NCBI GenBank assembly: GCA_026027325.1
Contig: JAMSLZ010000008.1
Location: 1,426,001-1,490,000 of the forward strand
Source of the DNA: Actinomucor elegans
Taxonomy: Eukaryota; Mucoromycota; Mucoromycetes; Mucorales; Mucoraceae
Direction: 5' to 3'
Length of the DNA: 64,000 nt
Shown here: piece by piece, positions 58,001-64,000 of the stretch
Layout of the letters: every line of letters begins with the position of its first letter
Position numbering within the stretch: position 1 is the first letter of the stretch
Position numbers and translations under genes: made by a program
Notes under the pieces: generated by a model
What the model saw: the letters and a program-made list of their open reading frames with translations, nothing else
Databases searched by the model: none
What the model was told of the DNA's origin: nothing

Positions 58001-58853
58001 CAAACGAACACTTTTTCAGACCATGGAACCAGTATCTACAACGTTTACGCGGGAAATACAAACTAGATCATGACTCGAACTGTGCATATAAATAGGAGGC
58101 AGTTTACCTAATGAAAACAAACCAGTGCATATAAAAAAATAACAAATATTAGGAGAAATAATGATTCTTGAGGAAAGTTTTCGGTTCTTCAGCAATCTTT
58201 TGTATGTATCCTACCAAAAGAATCGCTCTAATAACATAACGCAAACGCAGCCAATGATTATCAGACAACCACCTACATCTCGCTTTGAAGCTATGATTAC
58301 TAGGAGGGCTTTGCCATCAGCACGCTTTTATACTTTTTTTTGTCACTTTCTGTTGCCTCCTAATTAGACTTCTTCTCGATACTGCTCACTCTCTAGTTAA
58401 AGATATACCATGATTTGATAGTTGAGATGATAATATCTATTTTAATGATGGAAAAGGACTCTTATATATGATTGTGTTGACCTCACTTGATATGATACTA
58501 CTCATATGCTTATTTTGCATTGGCTAGATCATTGAGAATACACATCTAAACAAAGATCTTTAACCTTACAGATTGACTTACATGTACAGTGCTTACGATT
58601 TATACAGTACCCTTGGATTAGGGGCTTTTCTATAGCAAGGCAGCAGAGAAGTCTTTGGTTTCTTACCAAAGGGGTGCGCTGTTAAAAGGAGGGGGATCAC
58701 AACAACAGAGTCCTAGTAGTCAAATCCGCTCTCTTTTTTTCTTTTTTTTTCTTTTCTTTGTTATTCCATATACCATCTCTTTAGTTCTTGGTACATTGAT
58801 ATTCGAAAGAATCAATAGGAGTCCCTCTTATAATCATAGCTTATAATTAACGC

Positions 58854-58859
58854 TATAAA
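58854..58859 (+). promoter_or_regulatory. TATA box of the chitin synthase gene
   Basis: TATAAA in the context ACGCTATAAAACAAG lies 69 bases upstream of the chosen start codon. Confidence 0.45.
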
Positions 58860-58922
58860 ACAAGAAGGTCCAAAATACAAAGTTATAGTCTGTCGATAAA
58901 ATCGAGAAACATTGATGAAAAC

Positions 58923-61900
58923 ATGACACATCAACAGCCACAACCAACGCTTATATCAGACTTGACTCAATTACCCCAAAATGTCTCCTCAGATGAACTT
59001 GCAGATATATTAAGGCAGAGATATTTGAACGATTTGATCTATACCAATGTAAACGCATCAATTCTAATTGCATTGAACCCATACAACAATCATGAACAGA
59101 ACAATACAAATACAGATTACATTGCAGAATATAAAGACACTGCGAGCGCTAAAGCGAATCAATGGAGAGAGCCTCACTTGTACCAACTCGTGAATCATGC
59201 ATACTTACATATGAGAAGAACCAGTATTAACCAGTCCATCTTATTTAGGTAATTGGTTACTTTGACCTGAACAAAAGACCCCTATTAACATCCCTTTTTT
59301 TTGCTTTCTATGTAGCGGTGAAAGTGGAAGCGGAAAGACCGAGCAGTACAAGCTAGCAATTAATCATTTGATTGCCTTGAGTACCCACAAGAAAACAGCA
59401 CGCACTCAAACTAACGTGCTACACGCTCAAACAATCATCCATGCTTTTAGTAATGCCAAAACAATACAGCACGATAACGCATCTAGAATTGCGCTTTTTG
59501 CTGAAATACACTTTTCAGAAAGAGGACGATTGGCAGGCGCCAGATTTCTCCCTTACGCTTTAGAGAAATCTCGCGTGACAGCTGCTGGACAAGATGAGCG
59601 CAATTTTCATGTGTTTTACAATCTACTGGCGGGCGTTTCGCAAGAAGAAAAAGTTCGGCTTGGTCTATCTGATTGGTCTGCTTTTCAATACCTTTCTAGG
59701 ACAAGTACTTCAAGGGCATCAACATTAGACGACTTAACTGCTGATAACGATTTGCGCACTGCTTTAAAGGCAATACTATATCAAAAACACAGAACAAGTC
59801 AAGTTTATCAGGTATTAGCAGCTATTCTCCATTTGGGTAATATACATTTCGTGGAAGATCCCAACAATGCACAAGACGCTGCTATTATCAGAAACATTGA
59901 TTCCCTTACAATGGCAGCAGACCTACTTGGCGTTGATCCAAATGCCTTGATGAGCTCCTTGACTTACAAGAGTAAGTTAATCAAGCGAGATATCACCACT
60001 TTGTTTTTGGATCCGGAACAAGCAAGTAAGCAAAGAGATGATCTTGCGCAGTCTTTATACTGCCTTTTGTTTACTTGGTTAGTGGAACAAATCAATGATC
60101 GTTTAATACCAAAAAGCGCCCATAGTTTCGTTGGCTTGCTTGACATACCCGGTTGGGTTTATTCAAAACCTTTGGACGGCGGTTTTGATCAATTATCATT
60201 TCATTTTGTTCAAGAAACACTCCACCAGTTTATGTACACCAATATACTTGAGCGCGATCGACAAGAATATGCAGAACAAGGTATAATTTCAATTCCTACC
60301 GAGGGCTGGCCAACAAGTTCGACAACCATGGATCTGTTTGTACACCCTTCCAGAGGCTTATGGTCCATCATGAACATGCAAGCGGCACGGCAGCAGCAGC
60401 ATCATCGCTATGATGACGATGAAACTTTAATGGATAATTATGCCAGTGCCAATAAGAGCGCTACAAATGAACAAACATTGAGCTTTAAGAAGAGTGACAC
60501 TGGATCAAAACTGTTTTCCATCCAGCATTTCTGGGGAACAATAACCTATAATCCACGTCAATTTACCGAGAGGAATCAAGATTATCTTTGCAATGATTTT
60601 ATTGCTTTGTTCTGCGGTAACGCCTATAATCCACCTACTAGTAATGGGCTTGTAGCCTGCTTGTTTGATGACAACATTCTAGGTTACGATGATGGCACAA
60701 GGAACCGCGTCTTTTCTCAGCACCAAGGCATTAAACCTTTACGATTACCTACTACTACGGTACCAGCGACAGAAGCAACGGTAACTGGTGCTGCAGAGTC
60801 GACAGTAATGGTTACTTCTTCCTCTGCTCTTGAACATAAATCAGCCGATGTCAAATCAACTATGTCTTCACCCTTGCAATCAGATGTACCTACCATATCT
60901 GACCTTCTCATTGCTGGCATGTCCGAATTAATTCACGCGCTTTCATCCACTTTGCCTTGGTCAGTGCTTTGTATTCGTCCTAACGATCTATCTCTTCCAA
61001 ACTCATGTGATGTAAAAAAGGTGTTAGCCCAGCAATCTCATTTCAAAATAATGGATATAGTAAAGCGAATGAAAGGAAACTATTATACTACTGCCTTTTC
61101 AATAGACGAGTTTTGGAGCCGATATCATGTTTCCATTCCTCTTACAGTCAACACAATGTTGGATACAAGTTTGCCACCAAGAGAAAAGGCCATATGGGTT
61201 GCTCAATCGCTGGGATGGAACGAAACTTGGATGGCAGTGGGCAAAACCAAGGTAAGCAAAACTGAGAAATACCATACGCAGCAAGTGTTAAAACTTTTTT
61301 CTCTCCAATGGCAATAGATATTTTTGTCCAATAGTGCATTCAGGATATTAGAAGATGATTTGAGAAGCTTGGAGAAGACGGAATCAAAAAGGTCAAAGAT
61401 ATCTTTAACCGGTGGGCAAAAGACCTTTGATCTCTATTCATTCAATGACGATATCATGTCCTCTGCAGTATCTGAAGATGACTATATAGAAGAATCTGGT
61501 TTAAACGATTATAATGGTTCTGAAGTGTTCTCTCAAGCTACACTAGAAAATAGGAAATCAACTACGCAGCTTATGTCTGGTCAAGGTCAGCTGGATTATA
61601 ACTCGACACTCAATGAAAAAGATCCAGATCATCACGGATCAAACTCAAAAAATGCTACTGAGGAAGAAAAGGAACCTGAGAGTAGTATTCGTCGAAAATG
61701 GGTGATGTTTGTCTGGTTTCTTACATGGTGGGTCCCTTCACCTGCCTTAAATCACTGTGGTGGAATGAAACGTCGCGATGTCCGCTTAGCTTGGAGAGAA
61801 AAGGTGGCTCTATGTATTCTCATTTTTTTGCTGTCAGCTGCTATGGTTGTGTTTATTGTCTTTTTCGGTCCATTGATCTGTCCTCATCAAGATGTATACT

Positions 61901-64000
61901 CACTATCAGAGCTTCAAGGCAAAACGGATAAAGAGAATGCCTATGTGGCTATTCGAGGTGAAGTGTTTGACTTGACCAAGTTTGCTCCTCACCATTGGGC
62001 TTCAGAAGTCATTCCTGACAGCGTTATATTTGATTACGCTGGTAAAGACGCAACTAACCTCTTTCCAGTGCAAGTCTCGGCACTTTGTGATGGTACAACA
62101 GGTCGAATCCCAGAAGAACTTGTGCTTGATTTCCAGGTGAATCTGACGGATCGAAATGCTGCCTATCATGACTTTCGATTTTTTACCAACGATTATCGTC
62201 CTGACTGGTACTTTGAACAGATGGTGTATATGCGTAAAAACTATCGCCTAGGCTTTATGGGATACGAGCCTTCAGATATACTAAGACAAGCAACCAATGT
62301 AGTAAATGTTGGTGAAATCAGTACTCATCGAAGCTGGGCTTCATTGCACGGCGATGTTTATGACTTGACATACTATTTAATGGGTGGCCGAGCTCCTAGG
62401 GCCCCTGAAGGCATGGTACCTCCTACTGATTTGGATTTAAATTTTATGGACAACAGTATTGTACAACTATTTCGTCAATTGGCCGGCACAGATATTTCCA
62501 AACATTTCGATGCCTTGCCTATATCTGAAGATTTGAAAATGAGACAATTAGTTTGCCTTCGAAACTTGTTCTTTGTTGGGAAGTTGGATACGAGAAGGTC
62601 TCTTCAATGCCAGTTCTCTGAGTACTTTTTGTTGATTGTTACAGGTATATATTATATATGTATATAGTCTGTCAAAATCTAACCATCATAATAGGTTTCT
62701 TGTGCGCTGTCATCTTGTTCAAGTTCCTGGCTGCTCTACAATTAGGCTCTTTCCGTGAACCTGAAGATTACGACAAGTTCATTGTTTGTCAAGTACCTTG
62801 TTACACTGAAAGCGAAGAGTCCCTTAAAAAAACCATTGATTCTATTGCTGTTCTACGCTACGATGATAAGCGCAAACTTTTATTCTTAGTTTGTGACGGT
62901 ATGATTATTGGTAGCGGCAATGATCGTCCAACGCCTCGTATTGTGCTAGACATTCTTGGTGTAGACAGCAATGTGGATCCTGAGCCGCTCTCCTTTTTGT
63001 CCTTGGGCGAAGGAATCAAGCAGCACAATACAGCCAAAATTTATTCTGGACTCTATGAATGCTGTGGCCACGTTGTGCCTTATGTCGTTGTGGTTAAAGT
63101 AGGGGCACCGAATGAACGTCAAAAACCTGGTAACCGAGGAAAACGTGATTCTCAGATGGTCTTGATGCGTTTCTTGAACAAAGTGCACTTTGAGGCACCC
63201 ATGACACCCATGGAACTGGAAGTCTATCATCAAATCAAGAATGTAATAGGCGTAAACCCAAGTTTTTATGAGTTTGTGCTCATGGTGGACGCTGATACGG
63301 AAGTATTGCCTGATTCTTTGAACCGCATGGTTTCTTGCTTTGTCCATGATTCTAAAGTGATAGGCCTCTGCGGTGAAACCAAACTGGCGAATGAAAAAGA
63401 CAGCTGGGTGACCATGATTCAAGTGTACGAATACTATATTTCTCATTTCTTATCCAAAGCGTTTGAATCTCTGTTTGGTTCAGTAACTTGTCTGCCTGGC
63501 TGTTTTTGTATGTATCGAATCCGCTCACCAGGTAAAAACCAACCACTTCTGGTCAGTAATCAAGTGATTTTCGATTATGCAGAGAATAGGGTCGATACCC
63601 TGCATCAAAAGAACTTGCTTCATTTAGGCGAAGATCGTTACCTGACTACGTTAATCTTGAAGCATTTCCCTACTTACAAGACCAAGTTTACCTCCGATGC
63701 AGGATGTCTGACCAATGCTCCTGATAGTTGGAGCGTGCTACTCTCTCAAAGGCGTCGTTGGATTAACTCGACAATTCATAACTTGGGTGAGTTGGTCTTT
63801 TTACCTCAACTCTGTGGCTTTTGCTGTTTTTCTATGCGATTTGTAGTGATTTTAGATTTGTTGAGTACACTGGTAATGCCTGCTGTTGTGTGCTATTTGG
63901 GTTTTCTTATCTATCGTTTAGCCACCAATGCTGGTCAAGTGCCCTTCATCTCTATTATTACATTATGCGGTGTCTATGGCTTACAAGCCATTATATTCAT
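58923..64000 (+). CDS. Chitin synthase with myosin-like motor domain (class V/VII type), 3' partial
   Basis: Exons are 58923-59248, 59328-61251, 61318-62644 and 62695 to beyond the window. Residues 1-790 form a divergent myosin motor: [11 protein letters not shown], the P-loop [11 protein letters not shown] (first Ser at the exon 1/2 junction), a switch-I-like [23 protein letters not shown] at switch II, and [12 protein letters not shown]. Two membrane segments follow near residues 880-940 ([34 protein letters not shown]), then a cytochrome-b5-like domain ([27 protein letters not shown]), and a third membrane segment across exon 3/4. The family-2 glycosyltransferase shows [49 protein letters not shown] and QRRRW, the chitin synthase catalytic motifs. 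Myosin-fused chitin synthases polymerise UDP-GlcNAc at hyphal tips. The remaining C-terminus (membrane segments, DEK domain) is beyond the edge. Confidence 0.95.

Larger units (their letters stand above)
54709..58922. other. Long gene-free spacer upstream of the chitin synthase
   Basis: In 4.2 kb I found no gene. It contains a 31-base A run (55044-55074), a solo GATC-rich motif at 55845-55885 (TAATGCGACATTCGACCGAG), a stretch at 57370-57570 faintly similar to the repeat body, and the chitin synthase promoter with TATAAA at 58854-58859. Confidence 0.6.

Noticed and set aside
62946..63446. 166-codon minus-strand frame at the right end
   Set aside because: It lies opposite the chitin synthase catalytic domain, which is open and carries all the expected motifs on the plus strand.

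Overview
The window is a stretch of nuclear DNA from an early-diverging filamentous fungus, most likely a member of the Mucorales close to Rhizopus. The evidence is AT-rich spacers, GT-AG introns of about 50-80 nt in almost every gene, a secreted class 3 lipase of the Rhizopus type, a chitin synthase fused to a myosin motor, and LINE and CACTA-like transposon sequence. No prokaryotic features, rRNA genes or convincing tRNA genes were seen. The organism is inferred from gene content only.

Layout, left to right. At 1-2312 (-) lies the 5' part of a Barentsz/CASC3-type exon junction complex protein with a Trp-Gly-rich tail. At 3608-6110 (+) is a TBC1D12/14-like Rab-GAP, convergent with an SPX-ankyrin-GDPD glycerophosphocholine phosphodiesterase of the GDE1 type (6203-9885, -), whose promoter carries two CACGTG boxes. 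A 5.2 kb gene-poor region with old repeats follows. Then come a 1154-residue pentatricopeptide-repeat protein (15082-18596, -), a second repeat-rich spacer with a LINE relic, an NmrA-like oxidoreductase (22534-23409, -) and another LINE relic. A complete CACTA-like DNA transposon occupies 25483-30727. It has matching terminal inverted repeats, a TCA target duplication, an uninterrupted spliced transposase gene and a divergent second gene.

The right half holds a secreted triacylglycerol lipase (32834-34371, +), a DAG-lipase-like intracellular class 3 lipase (37829-40444, +) and an FCP1-type phosphatase (40784-42787, +). Next is a large, nearly perfect fold-back inverted repeat (43618-45254). 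It is followed by UTP14 (45479-48384, -) and SNU66/SART1 (48581-50758, +) sharing one short promoter, a DH-PH Rho GEF (52951-54708, -), a long spacer, and the first two thirds or so of a myosin-motor chitin synthase (58923 to beyond 64000, +).

The genes do not form one pathway. Several are housekeeping genes for RNA processing (exon junction complex, U3 snoRNP, tri-snRNP, CTD phosphatase). Others act in lipid metabolism (GDE1, two lipases) or in polarity and cell wall (Rho GEF, chitin synthase). The most unusual material is between the genes: the intact transposon, the long hairpin-forming palindrome, and an old dispersed repeat family from which the palindrome was built. Exon boundaries were derived by reading splice sites and keeping frame by eye. 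Family assignments rest on motif recognition, not database searches.
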